64,000 bases of DNA from Bradyrhizobium manausense (GTDB lineage Bacteria; Pseudomonadota; Alphaproteobacteria; Rhizobiales; Xanthobacteraceae), in assembly GCF_018129685.1 (NCBI RefSeq), contig NZ_JAFCLG010000009.1, forward strand, positions 124,001 through 188,000, in the 5' to 3' direction. The position numbers were made by a program, and so were the translations under genes. The notes below the pieces were generated by a model that did not search any database, was not told where the DNA came from, and saw nothing but the letters and a program-made list of their open reading frames with translations. This document shows, in pieces, positions 33,387 to 42,500 of this stretch; position 1 is the first letter of the stretch, and each line of letters begins with the position of its first letter.

Positions 33387-34653
33387 AGGTGTCCGCCGTG
33401 ATGGTTTGAAACCAGCGTTCCGCCTCTGCCGCCTCGCGGGCGCGCAGCTCGCGCGGCGCATCGACCGGACTCGTGGCGCCGCCTTCGACCTCGGCAAAGA
33501 TGTCGCCCTTGGGCTGGTAATTGCCTGACAACGAAAAACCGTAACCGGGTGCGACGGTATTGTAGCAGACTCCGGTGAGCCGCGGGGTTTCCGGTGCGCG
33601 GCCGGCAAGCAGATGCACGATGGCGGCAGCGCAGGCTTTACCTTGCGCACTCGCGGCCGATGCTGATTTCGGTATGCCGCCGCCGAGGCAGGAATCGCCG
33701 ATGACATGAATTTTTTTGACCAACGTTGACTCGAAGGTCACGGGATCGATCGGGCACCAGCCGGTCGTATCAGCTGCACCAGCGATCTCGGCGATGTGAC
33801 CGGCGCGTTGCGGCGGAATGACGTTGGCGACATCGGGGGTGTAATTACCGAACTCGGTGACGATTGTCCGGGTGGCCGGATCGACCGAGGTGACACGGCC
33901 GCCTTGCGACAAGCCGATGCGCTCGATCATGTCGCCATAGAGCTCCTTCCAGGCCTTCTCAAACAGCCGCTGCTGGGAAAAATTGTCCTTGGCGTCGAGG
34001 ATCAACACCTTCGAGCGCGGCTTCTTCGTCTTCAGGTAATGTGCGATCAGGCTGGCGCGCTCGTAAGGCGCAGGCGGACAGCGCGAGGGATTGGCGGGGA
34101 CCGCGATGGCGACCGTGCCGCCGTCATCCATCGCCTCCAACTGCCTGCGCAGCAACAGCGTCTGCGCCCCGGCCTTCCAGGCATGCGGCATCTTTTCCGA
34201 CGCGGCCTGGTCATAACCGGGCAGAGCCTCGAAATGGAAGTCGATGCCGGGCGAGAGCACGAGGCGGTCATAAGGCAGCGCGACGCCGTCGGCCGTCATG
34301 ACGCTGCGCTGCTCCGGCGCGATGGTGGTCACGGTCTGGCCGATCACGGTGACGCCCTCGGAGGCGAGCTTGTCATGGCTAAACTGCTGCGCCTCGATGT
34401 CGCGCAGGCCGGCGATCACCTCGTTGCTCAGGGGGCACGAGGTGAAGATCGCGTTGGGCTCGATCAGGATCACTTGCAGGTCCGCTTGCGCGCGTTTGAG
34501 CGCGCGGGCGCAGGCAGCGCCGCCGAAGCCACCACCGACGACGACGACGCGGCCTGTCGACTGCGCGCGCAGGATTGACGGCCGCGCCAATGTCGTGGCG
34601 GCGGCGGTGATGCCGAGCACGGCGGTTCGCCGCGTCATCGGTCGCCTGGTCAT
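33379..34653 (-). CDS. FCSD-type sulfide dehydrogenase flavoprotein (SoxF/FccB-like)
   Basis: A 424-residue flavoprotein with a twin-arginine leader (MTRRTAVLGI) and the FAD motif VVVGGGFGGAACARALK. TSCPLSNEVIAGL and the later CYNTVAPGYGFSLSGNY are characteristic of the flavoprotein subunit of flavocytochrome c sulfide dehydrogenase; these cysteines form the redox-active pair. It would oxidise sulfide in the periplasm. No separate FccA cytochrome is encoded; SoxX follows with overlap. ATG 34653 is chosen, but 34638 is nearly as good. Confidence 0.82.
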   Translation of the reverse strand: MTRRPMTRRTAVLGITAAATTLARPSILRAQSTGRVVVVGGGFGGAACARALKRAQADLQVILIEPNAIFTSCPLSNEVIAGLRDIEAQQFSHDKLASEGVTVIGQTVTTIAPEQRSVMTADGVALPYDRLVLSPGIDFHFEALPGYDQAASEKMPHAWKAGAQTLLLRRQLEAMDDGGTVAIAVPANPSRCPPAPYERASLIAHYLKTKKPRSKVLILDAKDNFSQQRLFEKAWKELYGDMIERIGLSQGGRVTSVDPATRTIVTEFGNYTPDVANVIPPQRAGHIAEIAGAADTTGWCPIDPVTFESTLVKKIHVIGDSCLGGGIPKSASAASAQGKACAAAIVHLLAGRAPETPRLTGVCYNTVAPGYGFSLSGNYQPKGDIFAEVEGGATSPVDAPRELRAREAAEAERWFQTITADTFG

Positions 34654-34708
34654 TGAGATCATCCAGATGAGATGCCGCGGCGGCCACCATGGTCGCCGCG
34701 GCGTTTCG

Positions 34709-36892
34709 CTATGCGAAGGTAATGTTCTGGTCGCGCAGTGGCACCGAGCGGATGCGCTTGCCCGTCGCCGCGAAATAGGCGTTGAGCACCGCCGGTCCGG
34801 CAACGCCGATGGTCGGTTCGCCGACGCCGCCCCAGAAACCACCACTCGGCATCACGATCGATTCCACCTTCGGCATCGCCGCGATGCGCATCGAATCGTA
34901 GGTGTCGAAGTTGGTCTGTTCGACGGCGCCGTCCTTGACCGTGATGCCGCCATAGAACAGTCCGCTCAGGCCGTAGACGAACGAGCCGGCAATCTGTCGT
35001 TCGATCTGGGCGGGGTTCACGGCGTAGCCGGGATCGGTCGCGGCGACGATGCGATGCACCTTGATCTTGTTGCCGTCGGTGACGGAGATCTCCGCGGCCG
35101 CCGCGACGTAGCTGCCGTAGGACGCGAAGTGAGAAAGTCCGCGGTAGATGCCCTGCGGCGGCGCGGTGCCCCAGCCGATCTTCTCGGCCACGGCTTCGAG
35201 CACCGCGAGGTGCTTCGGATGCTCCTTCATCAGCTTGCGCCGGAACTCCAGCGGGTCCTGGCCCACGGCATGCGCGAGCTCATCCATGAAGCATTCGACA
35301 TAGATCGCATTCTGGTTGACGTTCACGCCGCGCCAGAAGCCCGGGATGATGTGCGGGTTGCGCATCGAATGCTCGATCAGCAGATTGGGAACCGAGTATC
35401 CGAACGGCGCATCGCCTTTGGCATTGAGGCCGGCGAAGGTCGCGGGATCCATGCCTTTGACGAGGGCGTCCGGCCGCAGGCTGGCCAGGATCGACTGACC
35501 TGAGATCCGCATGTGGAAAGCGGTCAGGTTGTTGTCGGCATCGAAGCCCGCGGTCAGCTTGCACTGCGTGATCGGATGATAGCGGCCGTGCGTCATGTCC
35601 TCTTCGCGCGTCCACAGCAGCTTGATCGGCGTGCCCGGCATCTGCTTGGCGATCAGCACCGCCTGCCGCACATAGTCGGTCTGGCCGCGCCGGCCGAAAC
35701 CGCCGCCGAGCAGCATTTTGTTGACGTCGCATTTCTCGGCGGGAAGCTCCGAGGCTTCCAGCGCGGCGGCGAAGGCCGCCTCGCCGTTCTGCGTGCCACA
35801 CCAGACCTCGCATTTGTCGGCCGTGTAGAGCGCGGTGGCGTTCATCGGCTCCATCGTGGCGTGGTTCTGGTAGGGGTAGTTGTAGACGGCTTCGACCGTC
35901 TTCGCCGCGCCTGCGAGCGCAGCCTTTGCGTCGCCATTGGAATTGCCGACATAGGCCGGACCGCCCTCGAGGCCTTCCGCCAGCCACTTTGCAATCGAGG
36001 CGCTCGAGACTTTGGCATTCTCGCCTTCGTCCCAGACGATCGGCAGCGCATCGAGCGCGGTCTTGGCGTGCCAGAACGTGTCGGCCACGACAGCAACTGC
36101 GGTGTCGCCGACCTTCACGACCTTCTTCACGCCCTTCATGCCCGCGATCTTCGCCTCGTCATAGCTCTTCAGCTTGCCGCCGGTGACCGGGCAATCCTTG
36201 ATCGCGGCGTTGAGCATTCCGGGCAGCTTGACATCGATGCCGTAGACGGTGGTGCCCGTGACCTTGTCCGGCGTGTCGAGCCGCTTCACGCCCTTGCCGA
36301 CCAGCCGCCAATCCTTGGGGTCCTTCAGCTTGACATCGGCCGGCGGCGCCAGCTTGGCCGCGGCTTCGGCGACCTTGCCGTAGGTCGTCGTCTTGCCCGA
36401 TGGCGCATGGGTGATGACGCTGTTGGCGGCGCTGCATTCGGAGGCCGGTACCTTCCATTCGTTGGCCGCAGCCTGGATCAGCATCATGCGCGCGGTGGCG
36501 CCGCCCTTGCGCACATAATCGTGCGAGGTGCGGATGCCGCGACTGCCGCCGGTCGAGTAATCGCCCCAGACCCGCTTGCGGGCGACGTTCTGTCCGGGCG
36601 AGGGGAATTCGGTCGTGACCTTGGTCCAGTCGCATTCGAGTTCCTCGGCCACGAGCTGGGCGAGGCCGGTGAGAGAGCCCTGGCCCATCTCGGAGCGGGC
36701 GACGCGGATCACCACGGTGTCGTCGGGCTTGATGACGACCCAGGCATTGATCTCGGGCGAGCCGTCGGCCGCACGGACCACGGCGGGGCCGCCGAAGGGA
36801 ATATCGAGGCCAATGGCCAGACCTGCGCCGAGCGCGGTGCTGCCGATGACGAAGGCGCGGCGATTCAGTTTGGGAGAAACATGCTTGTTCAT
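34709..36892 (-). CDS. Molybdenum hydroxylase large subunit (isoquinoline 1-oxidoreductase beta-like/aldehyde dehydrogenase)
   Basis: A 727-residue molybdopterin enzyme with a twin-arginine leader (LNRRAFVIGSTALG), so it acts in the periplasm. ARSEMGQGSLTGLAQLVAEE, VWGDYSTGGSRGIRTS and a C-terminal GGFWGGVGEPTIGVAGPAV match the IorB/aldehyde oxidase group that binds molybdopterin cytosine dinucleotide. The ATG at 36892 is 11 bases after the small-subunit stop; the frame to 37228 is a shadow. It takes electrons from an N-heterocycle or aldehyde. The FCSD and sox genes follow in the same run. Confidence 0.85.
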   Translation of the reverse strand: MNKHVSPKLNRRAFVIGSTALGAGLAIGLDIPFGGPAVVRAADGSPEINAWVVIKPDDTVVIRVARSEMGQGSLTGLAQLVAEELECDWTKVTTEFPSPGQNVARKRVWGDYSTGGSRGIRTSHDYVRKGGATARMMLIQAAANEWKVPASECSAANSVITHAPSGKTTTYGKVAEAAAKLAPPADVKLKDPKDWRLVGKGVKRLDTPDKVTGTTVYGIDVKLPGMLNAAIKDCPVTGGKLKSYDEAKIAGMKGVKKVVKVGDTAVAVVADTFWHAKTALDALPIVWDEGENAKVSSASIAKWLAEGLEGGPAYVGNSNGDAKAALAGAAKTVEAVYNYPYQNHATMEPMNATALYTADKCEVWCGTQNGEAAFAAALEASELPAEKCDVNKMLLGGGFGRRGQTDYVRQAVLIAKQMPGTPIKLLWTREEDMTHGRYHPITQCKLTAGFDADNNLTAFHMRISGQSILASLRPDALVKGMDPATFAGLNAKGDAPFGYSVPNLLIEHSMRNPHIIPGFWRGVNVNQNAIYVECFMDELAHAVGQDPLEFRRKLMKEHPKHLAVLEAVAEKIGWGTAPPQGIYRGLSHFASYGSYVAAAAEISVTDGNKIKVHRIVAATDPGYAVNPAQIERQIAGSFVYGLSGLFYGGITVKDGAVEQTNFDTYDSMRIAAMPKVESIVMPSGGFWGGVGEPTIGVAGPAVLNAYFAATGKRIRSVPLRDQNITFA

Positions 36893-36903
36893 GGGCCGGC
36901 TCC

Positions 36904-37353
36904 TTACGCGCTTGCGATCGTGTGGATCGCTTCGCGCACCTGCTGGAAGGTGCCGCAGCGGCAGATATTGGTGATGGCCTCGTCGATGTCGGTGTCGGTC
37001 GGCTTCGGCTTCTCGGCCAGCAGCGCTGCCACGGCCATGATCATGCCGCTCTGGCAGTAGCCGCATTGAGGGACGTCCTGGGCAATCCAGGCCTCCTGCA
37101 CCTTGTGCAGCGTGTTGCCTGACGCGAGCCCCTCGATCGTGGTGATCTTCTTGCCTTCGGCCTCGGCGACCGAAATCCCGCATGAGCGCGTGGCGATGCC
37201 GTCGATGTGGACCGTGCAGGCCCCGCATTGTGCAATGCCGCAGCCATATTTGGTGCCGGTCAGGCCGGCATTTTCGCGGATCGCCCAGAGCAGCGGCGTA
37301 TCCGGCTCGACATCGAGTGTGAAGCTCTTTCCGTTGATTGTTAGGTTTGCCAT
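36904..37353 (-). CDS. Molybdenum hydroxylase [2Fe-2S] subunit (isoquinoline 1-oxidoreductase alpha-like)
   Basis: A 149-residue small subunit carrying two [2Fe-2S] centres. The plant-ferredoxin-type cluster is CGIAQCGAC with a later cysteine, and the C-terminal cluster is CGYCQSGM followed by CRCG. It has no leader and would be co-exported with the large subunit. ATG 37353 has AGGGGA upstream. It is the first gene of a run reaching to soxA at 31377. Confidence 0.9.
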   Translation of the reverse strand: MANLTINGKSFTLDVEPDTPLLWAIRENAGLTGTKYGCGIAQCGACTVHIDGIATRSCGISVAEAEGKKITTIEGLASGNTLHKVQEAWIAQDVPQCGYCQSGMIMAVAALLAEKPKPTDTDIDEAITNICRCGTFQQVREAIHTIASA

Positions 37354-37510
37354 CGCAAGTCCCCTGATTGGCCCATCCACCGATGGACTCAGCGGCGCAA
37401 TGTGTCCGGCAAATTGGAACTGTTCAAATCAATAGTCTGAGGGGTGACCATGAAGATTTGCGCGGCCGCGGGAAGATTCCGGATCGGGCGGTGTTGTGCG
37501 CGTCCGCCGC

Positions 37511-38947
37511 CTACTTCACCGCCAGCCGCAGAAAGCTCATCACGCTGCCGAGCGCGGCGAAGCCTGCTCCCAGCGCCAGCGCCACGGTGGCGCCGTTGTG
37601 ACCGGCGAGCGCAAAGCACGCTGCCGCAAGCGCCGCGCCGGTGGTCTGTCCCGTCAGCCGCGCGGTGGCGACGATACCCGAGGCGCTGCCGCCGCGATGC
37701 GGCGGCGCGCTTCCCATGATCGCCTTCATGTTCGGCGCCTGGAAGAAGCCGAAGCCCATGCCGCAGATCATGATCCGCCAGACGATGTCGGGGATGCTCG
37801 GGCTCGCCGGAAGCAACGCGAGCAGCGCCATGCCGAGGCCGAGCAGGATGAGACCGATGCCGCCGAGCAGGCCGACCGGATGACGATCCGACAGGCGGCC
37901 GGCGATCGGCGCCATGATGCCCACGACCAGCGGCCAGGGCGTCATGAAGAAGCCGGTCTCGACCTGCGAGCGTCCGAGCACGTCCTCGAAATAGAACGGC
38001 AGCGAGACGAAAGCGAGGCCCTGCACCGCGAAGGAGCACACCGCGGTCGCCGCCGACAACGCGAACATCGGCCGGCTGAACAAATCGATCGGCAGCATCG
38101 GCGCGGGATGATCCGCATGGCGGCGCGTCAGGATGAAGCCGAGCGCGAGCGCCGTGACCAGTTCGATGGCCACCACGACCGGCGACAGATTATGCGCGGC
38201 GCTGCCGATGCCGGTGATGAAAAGGCCAAGGCAGAGGGCCGCGAGAAGGGCGCCGAGGAAATCAAAGCCGTGATCGGCGCGCGGCGTCTTCGGCAGCATC
38301 GCAAAGCCGATGCCGGTGGCGATGAGGCCGAACGGGATGTTGACGGCGAACAGCCACGGCCACGGCCCGATCGCGAGGATCGCGGACGCGATCGAGGGAC
38401 CGAAGGTGAAGGCGGTTGCGACCACCAGCGCGTTGTGGCCGAAGCCGCGGCCCTGCATCCGCCCGGGATAAACGAAGCGCACCAGCGCGGTGTTGACGCT
38501 CATGATGCCGCTCGCGCCCAGCCCCTGCAGCGTGCGCGCGACCAGCAGACTGTCGAGCGACCATGCCACCGCGCAAAGCAGCGAGGCGATGGTGAACAGG
38601 ATCAGGCCGCCGAGATAGATGCGCTGGTGTCCGACGATCTCGCCGAGCGCGCCTAACGGCAGCAGCGTCGCCACCAGCGCGATCTGGTAGACATTGACCA
38701 CCCAGACCGACTGCTCCGGGCTGACATGCAGATCGGCGGCGATGGCGGGCAGCGCGATGTTTGCGATCGCGGTGTCGAGCGAGGCCATCGCCAGCGCGGT
38801 GAAGATCGCCGCGATCGCCCAGCGGCGCTGCTCGGCCGGCAGGCCATCGGCCTTGGCGTGTTCAGGCTCGCGCGCAGCGGCAGGTAACGTTGATGTCATT
38901 GCCTCAGCGCTTCGCTCCGGCGGTCTGGCTTCGATGGTCTCTGGCAT
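37511..38947 (-). CDS. MFS drug-exporter-like transporter (DHA2/EmrB family)
   Basis: A 478-residue transporter with about 14 membrane segments. LDTAIANIALPAIAADL in the first helix and the motif C-like AATAFTFGP-type stretch in helix 5 mark the DHA2 group. It probably exports a toxic compound by proton exchange; substrate unknown. It is divergent from the dehydrogenase gene at 39036, sharing an 88-base promoter region that contains GCATGC-type repeats. Confidence 0.85.
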   Translation of the reverse strand: MPETIEARPPERSAEAMTSTLPAAAREPEHAKADGLPAEQRRWAIAAIFTALAMASLDTAIANIALPAIAADLHVSPEQSVWVVNVYQIALVATLLPLGALGEIVGHQRIYLGGLILFTIASLLCAVAWSLDSLLVARTLQGLGASGIMSVNTALVRFVYPGRMQGRGFGHNALVVATAFTFGPSIASAILAIGPWPWLFAVNIPFGLIATGIGFAMLPKTPRADHGFDFLGALLAALCLGLFITGIGSAAHNLSPVVVAIELVTALALGFILTRRHADHPAPMLPIDLFSRPMFALSAATAVCSFAVQGLAFVSLPFYFEDVLGRSQVETGFFMTPWPLVVGIMAPIAGRLSDRHPVGLLGGIGLILLGLGMALLALLPASPSIPDIVWRIMICGMGFGFFQAPNMKAIMGSAPPHRGGSASGIVATARLTGQTTGAALAAACFALAGHNGATVALALGAGFAALGSVMSFLRLAVK

Positions 38948-39035
38948 GTACTACGCTCGAGGCTGCTTCCACAGTCATATGCTTGCATGCATTGTATGCG
39001 CGAAGGCCGGGCGCCGCTCTCGAAAGGGGATCACC

Positions 39036-40097
39036 ATGCACATCGTCGTTCTGCCGGGGGACGGCATCGGCCCGGAGATCACGGCGGCGACGTCAGGCGT
39101 GCTGCGTGCGGCCTCGGAGCGCTTCCAGCTCGATCTGCGGCTCGAGGAGCATGCGGTCGGACATGCGAGTCTCAGGCAGTTCGGCACGACGGTGCGCCCC
39201 GAGCTGCTCGACACCGTCCGCGCCGCCGACGGCCTGATCCTCGGGCCGAGCGCGACCTTCGACTTCAAGGACGAGATGCATGGCGAGATCAACCCCTCGC
39301 GCCACTTCCGCAAGAATCTCGACCTCTACGCCAACATCAGGCCCGCGCGCACCTACGCGGGTCGCCCTGGCCGGCTCGGCGATTTCGACCTCGTCGTCGT
39401 CCGCGAAAACACCGAAGGGTTTTACGCCGACCGCAACATGGAGCAGGGCAATGGCGAACTGCTGGTCACATCGGACGTCGTGATCTCGCTGCGCCGGATC
39501 ACGCGCTTCTGCTGCGAGCGCATCGCCCATGCTGCCTGTCGCCTGGCGATGAAGCGGCGCAAGCAGCTCACCATCGTCCACAAGGCCAATGTGCTCAAGA
39601 TCGGCGACGGCATGTTTCTCGACATCTGTCGCGCAGCGGCCAAGGCCTATCCCGGTCTCGAGGTCGACGACATCCTCGTCGACGCGATGATGGCGCATGT
39701 GGTGCGCAACCCCGATCGTTTCGATGTCATCGTCGCCACCAACATGTTCGGCGATATTCTCTCGGACCTGACGGCGGAACTCTCGGGCAGTCTCGGTCTC
39801 GGCGGCTCGCTCAACGTCGGCGACCGCCATGCGATGGCGCAGGCCGCGCACGGCTCGGCGCCCGATATTGCCGGTCAGGACGTCGCCAACCCGGTCTCGC
39901 TGATCCTGTCGACCGCGCTGCTGCTCGGCTGGCACGGCGAGAGAAGCGGCGCGGTCCGCTACGAGGAGGCGGCACGTGCGATCGAGGCCGCGGTGGCGAA
40001 GGCGATCGGCGAGGGCAGGGCGACGCGCGACGTCGGCGGCAAGCTCGGCACGATCGCGGCGGGCGCCGCGATTGCGGAGATGCTGCACGCGGAGTGA
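39036..40097 (+). CDS. Isocitrate/isopropylmalate dehydrogenase-family enzyme (tartrate/homoisocitrate dehydrogenase-like)
   Basis: A 353-residue NAD-dependent beta-decarboxylating dehydrogenase. The start LPGDGIGPEIT, the arginine-rich substrate loop (NLDLYANIRPARTY), VVRENTEGFYAD and the metal-binding DAMMAHVVRNPDRFDVIVATNMFGDILSD (here in two parts) are all present. The early VRENTEGF form is closer to tartrate or homoisocitrate dehydrogenases than to LeuB. The ATG at 39036 has AAGGGGA upstream; the frame from 38694 lies in the divergent gene. No leu genes are near, so a catabolic role is more likely. Confidence 0.85.
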   Translation: MHIVVLPGDGIGPEITAATSGVLRAASERFQLDLRLEEHAVGHASLRQFGTTVRPELLDTVRAADGLILGPSATFDFKDEMHGEINPSRHFRKNLDLYANIRPARTYAGRPGRLGDFDLVVVRENTEGFYADRNMEQGNGELLVTSDVVISLRRITRFCCERIAHAACRLAMKRRKQLTIVHKANVLKIGDGMFLDICRAAAKAYPGLEVDDILVDAMMAHVVRNPDRFDVIVATNMFGDILSDLTAELSGSLGLGGSLNVGDRHAMAQAAHGSAPDIAGQDVANPVSLILSTALLLGWHGERSGAVRYEEAARAIEAAVAKAIGEGRATRDVGGKLGTIAAGAAIAEMLHAE

Positions 40098-40138
40098 GCT
40101 TTCGCCCGCATTTTTTGTTCGTGCTCGCAACAGCAAGC

Positions 40139-40246
40139 CGAAAACAACCCCATGCACAGTAGAAGGCCCTTGATCGACAAGGGGTTTTTCAGCCGGCTCG
40201 GTCGCGGCCTCCGACGCATCGGGACATTGACACGTCGGGCAAAACA
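40139..40246 (-). repeat. Dispersed intergenic repeat, copy 2 (inverse of 17770-17865)
   Basis: On the minus strand the block starting TACTGTGCATGGGG (40139-40161) is identical over 23 bases to 17843-17865, and TGTTTTGCCCGACGTGTCAA (40227-40246) differs in one base from 17770-17789. The two blocks have the same relative order as in copy 1. The spacer differs and includes a terminator-like hairpin. Confidence 0.75.
40167..40189 (+). terminator. Terminator-like hairpin downstream of the dehydrogenase gene
   Basis: CCCTTG at 40167-40172 pairs with CAAGGG at 40178-40183 across a 5-base loop, followed by G and TTTTT (to 40189). It lies 70 bases after the stop of the plus-strand dehydrogenase and can end its transcript. 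Confidence 0.6.
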
Positions 40247-40430
40247 CCTGCACGATCGTTCCAATCCTCATCATCGGCACTTCCATCCGTATCGCTGGAT
40301 CGCGCGGAAGCGAGAGTCGGGCGGCCGCTGACGCCGGGCAGCGTCGCGGGCGTTAACCGCAGGGTGCATCGCCGCGCCTATTACGGCGCAGCGGCGGTGG
40401 GGGCTGCGGGCGCTTACGGTGCGTATGCGG

Positions 40431-40515
40431 ATAGTTGCGGCGGATCTGCCCGCTCATGATGCGGCGGGGCGGGATGCAATCGACGGTAATGCCATGCTTG
40501 CCGTTCTCGCGGACC
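40431..40515 (-). pseudogene. Fragment of an SDR gene (copy of part of 44293-45036)
   Basis: The minus strand encodes GKHGITVDCIPPRRIMSG and QIRRNY, almost the same as GKHGITINCIPPGRIMSE and QIRRNY in the intact SDR at 44293-45036. Similarity is confined to about 85 bases, aligned with 44458-44541; outside it nothing matches. It is therefore a broken remnant from duplication or recombination, not a working gene. Confidence 0.8.
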
Positions 40516-40904
40516 GGCGCATCCGGGCTTGCGCCCCAGCCGGGCGGGGAACGGCCGGGGCGCAATCTGTCCGTCACGGTCGAGCCTCATGAAGCACTCG
40601 ACCGTGGGGGCGGCGTTTCGGCATTGCGGGGCAGGCTCTGCCGCGTCACCACACCCTCAACGACCGCCGGGGCAAGCCGGATCAGTCTGCGCGGAACATT
40701 TCGCGCGGCGTTGCGCGGCCGGGCCCGCGCGAGGGCATAGGACGTTTTGTCCAATGTTGAGCGGCGGCCGCCGGCCTTCTGATAGCCAACGCCGCCAGAA
40801 ATTCTCGAACCCAGAATTCCCGAACCCAGACGTCCGGGCCGAGCAGTGCAGGCAAGACGGGTCTGCAACCTTGGCGCCGGACCGCCAGTGGATGAGCCGT
40901 TGCC

Positions 40905-41234
40905 ATGACAATACGTAAATTCCAGGGCCTCGACGAAGCGAACAGCGGCCGTATGGACGCGGACGTCGCCTGCGACGAGCACGACATGATCGAGGCTCTT
41001 GCGCAGCTGCGGCATACGGCGGGGATCAGCCTCGAGACCCTGGCCTTCATGCTCGGCACAGCGGGCGGACACGTCTCGCGCCGTCTCAAGCAAGGTGGAA
41101 ACATCAACCTGACGAATTACCTGCAGATCGCCCGAGCGCTCGGATATCGCGCCAGGATCGTTTTCGAGAAGGTCGACGACGGCGGCGCGCCGTCGCTCAA
41201 CAAGGTCGCGCACCGGGTCTCCAGAAGTCGCTGA
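40905..41234 (+). CDS. Small helix-turn-helix (Cro/CI-like) protein
   Basis: A 109-residue protein. Residues 34-80 look like a helix-turn-helix of the XRE type (LAQLRHTAGISLETLAFMLG then GGHVSRRL), followed by NLTNYLQIARALGYRARIVFEK, the typical tail of such small regulators. No ligand domain is present. A truncated second copy of its 3' half occurs at 42501-42654. It precedes the histidine kinase by about 195 bases on the same strand. The start has no strong ribosome-binding site. Confidence 0.65.
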   Translation: MTIRKFQGLDEANSGRMDADVACDEHDMIEALAQLRHTAGISLETLAFMLGTAGGHVSRRLKQGGNINLTNYLQIARALGYRARIVFEKVDDGGAPSLNKVAHRVSRSR

Positions 41235-41428
41235 ACTCCGGTGCATCGGCTCCGATCATGCAGATCGCGCCGAAATGGCCGCGCGGGAGATTACGGATGG
41301 ACGCCCCGAGCGGGCGCTTGCTGGGGCTTTAATCGACCTTTTCCCCCGCCCACCCGAGACCTTCCCGACCGGACATGGTACTGTCTGCCGGCCTTATCGA
41401 AAGAAGTCGTTTTCGGTTGGGATGAACC

Positions 41429-42445
41429 GTGGTGCAATGCGCGATGTCTGCTAGCGAAGTGACTATGCCGGTGTGGCATGAAAAACACCTGCGGGCCGCA
41501 ACGCGCGCCGCCGGGGTCGCGCTGTGGTCCTGGAACGTTGATACTGACGCCATTACCATGGATGAGCCTGCGTACGATCTTTGGGAGGTTTCCAAGGACG
41601 AACGGAAAATCACGTTCGAGATCCTATCCAGGAATATCCATCCTGCCGATCTCGAGAGGGTCAGGTCAGCATTTGCGGCTACGCGCGCGGTCGTCGGCGC
41701 CTACGAGATAGATTTTCGTATTCTGACCGGAGCCGATATTCGCTGGATTTCCGCTCGGGGCCAAGGCGACGACGCAGACATAGCAGATCGAACTATGTTC
41801 GGTATCTTCCTCGATGTGACCCAACGCAAGCAAGCCGAGGAGGCCAATGAGTTGCTAGCGGGCGAGATGAGCCATCGGGTGAAAAACCTTTTGACCATCG
41901 CAACGGCGCTTACTCAGATTACGTCACGCTCGGCAGCGACAAAAGAAGATATGGCACACGAGTTGACCAGTCGTCTGATCGCGCTCGGACGCGCCCAGGA
42001 CCTTATTCGTCCAGTGCCCGGCGGGAAGAGCGACGCCACGCTTCTTGGCGACCTCATCTCCGTCCTGCTCGCACCGTACGACGAGAAGGGAGCCAGCGTC
42101 CGTATTCGTGTCTCGGTCCCCAAGATGAACGTGGGAGAGACTTCGAGCACAGCACTGGCCCTGGTGATCCATGAATTGGCAACCAACTCGGCAAAATACG
42201 GAGCGCTATCGCTTTCAAGTGGCACCCTGGATGTATCTTGCAACGCCCACGAGGACGACGTCGTGGTCATGTGGACCGAGCGGGGCGGCCCGCCTGTCGT
42301 CACTCCGACAAAGCTGGAAGGCTTTGGAAGCAAGTTGGTGCACCGAAGCATGGCCGCTCAGCTCGGCGGGACGATAGCTTTTGACTGGTCGGACGAGGGT
42401 GTGGTTGCCACGCTGCGAATGAGCAAGAACCGCCTCGCAAATTGA
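41429..42445 (+). CDS. HWE-type sensor histidine kinase with PAS domain
   Basis: A 338-residue cytosolic kinase (counted from the GTG start). Residues 20-135 form a PAS domain (ALWSWNVDTDAITMD, FGIFLDVTQRKQAEE). The dimerisation region carries the phosphorylated His149 in EMSHRVKNLL, the ATPase part has HELATNSAKYGALS, and LEGFGSKLV is the shortened G-box of the HWE/HisKA_2 family. Such kinases often feed into PhyR-EcfG stress signalling or light and redox sensing; no response regulator is adjacent. No membrane segment. GTG 41429 follows GGGATG; ATG 41444 or 41465 are alternatives. Confidence 0.82.
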   Translation: MVQCAMSASEVTMPVWHEKHLRAATRAAGVALWSWNVDTDAITMDEPAYDLWEVSKDERKITFEILSRNIHPADLERVRSAFAATRAVVGAYEIDFRILTGADIRWISARGQGDDADIADRTMFGIFLDVTQRKQAEEANELLAGEMSHRVKNLLTIATALTQITSRSAATKEDMAHELTSRLIALGRAQDLIRPVPGGKSDATLLGDLISVLLAPYDEKGASVRIRVSVPKMNVGETSSTALALVIHELATNSAKYGALSLSSGTLDVSCNAHEDDVVVMWTERGGPPVVTPTKLEGFGSKLVHRSMAAQLGGTIAFDWSDEGVVATLRMSKNRLAN

Positions 42446-42475
42446 GTGCAGATCGAACCTGACTCCATCACGCCT

Positions 42476-42499
42476 TAGAACTGATACCGCCTCAACCCC
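42476..42499 (-). pseudogene. 3' end of an SDR gene (remnant)
   Basis: 24 bases identical to 44293-44316, the 3' end of the intact SDR, encoding the terminal GLRRYQF and stop on the minus strand. The match ends exactly at 42499, where HTH-derived sequence begins, so this marks a recombination junction. Confidence 0.75.
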
Positions 42500-42500
42500 G

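Larger units (their letters stand above)
40098..40904. other. Long non-coding stretch with repeat, terminator and gene remnants
   Basis: About 800 bases without an intact gene. It contains the inverse copy of the dispersed repeat (40139-40246), a hairpin with T run (40167-40189), a remnant of an SDR gene (40431-40515), and an inverted repeat CACGGTCGAG/CTCGACCGTG at 40575-40584 and 40597-40606. The remainder is GC-rich with no readable domain on either strand. Confidence 0.6.

Noticed and set aside
38948..39035. GCATGC-rich stretch as a regulator operator
   Set aside because: TTGCATGCATTGTATGC shows overlapping partial palindromes but no match to a known operator pattern and no local regulator gene.
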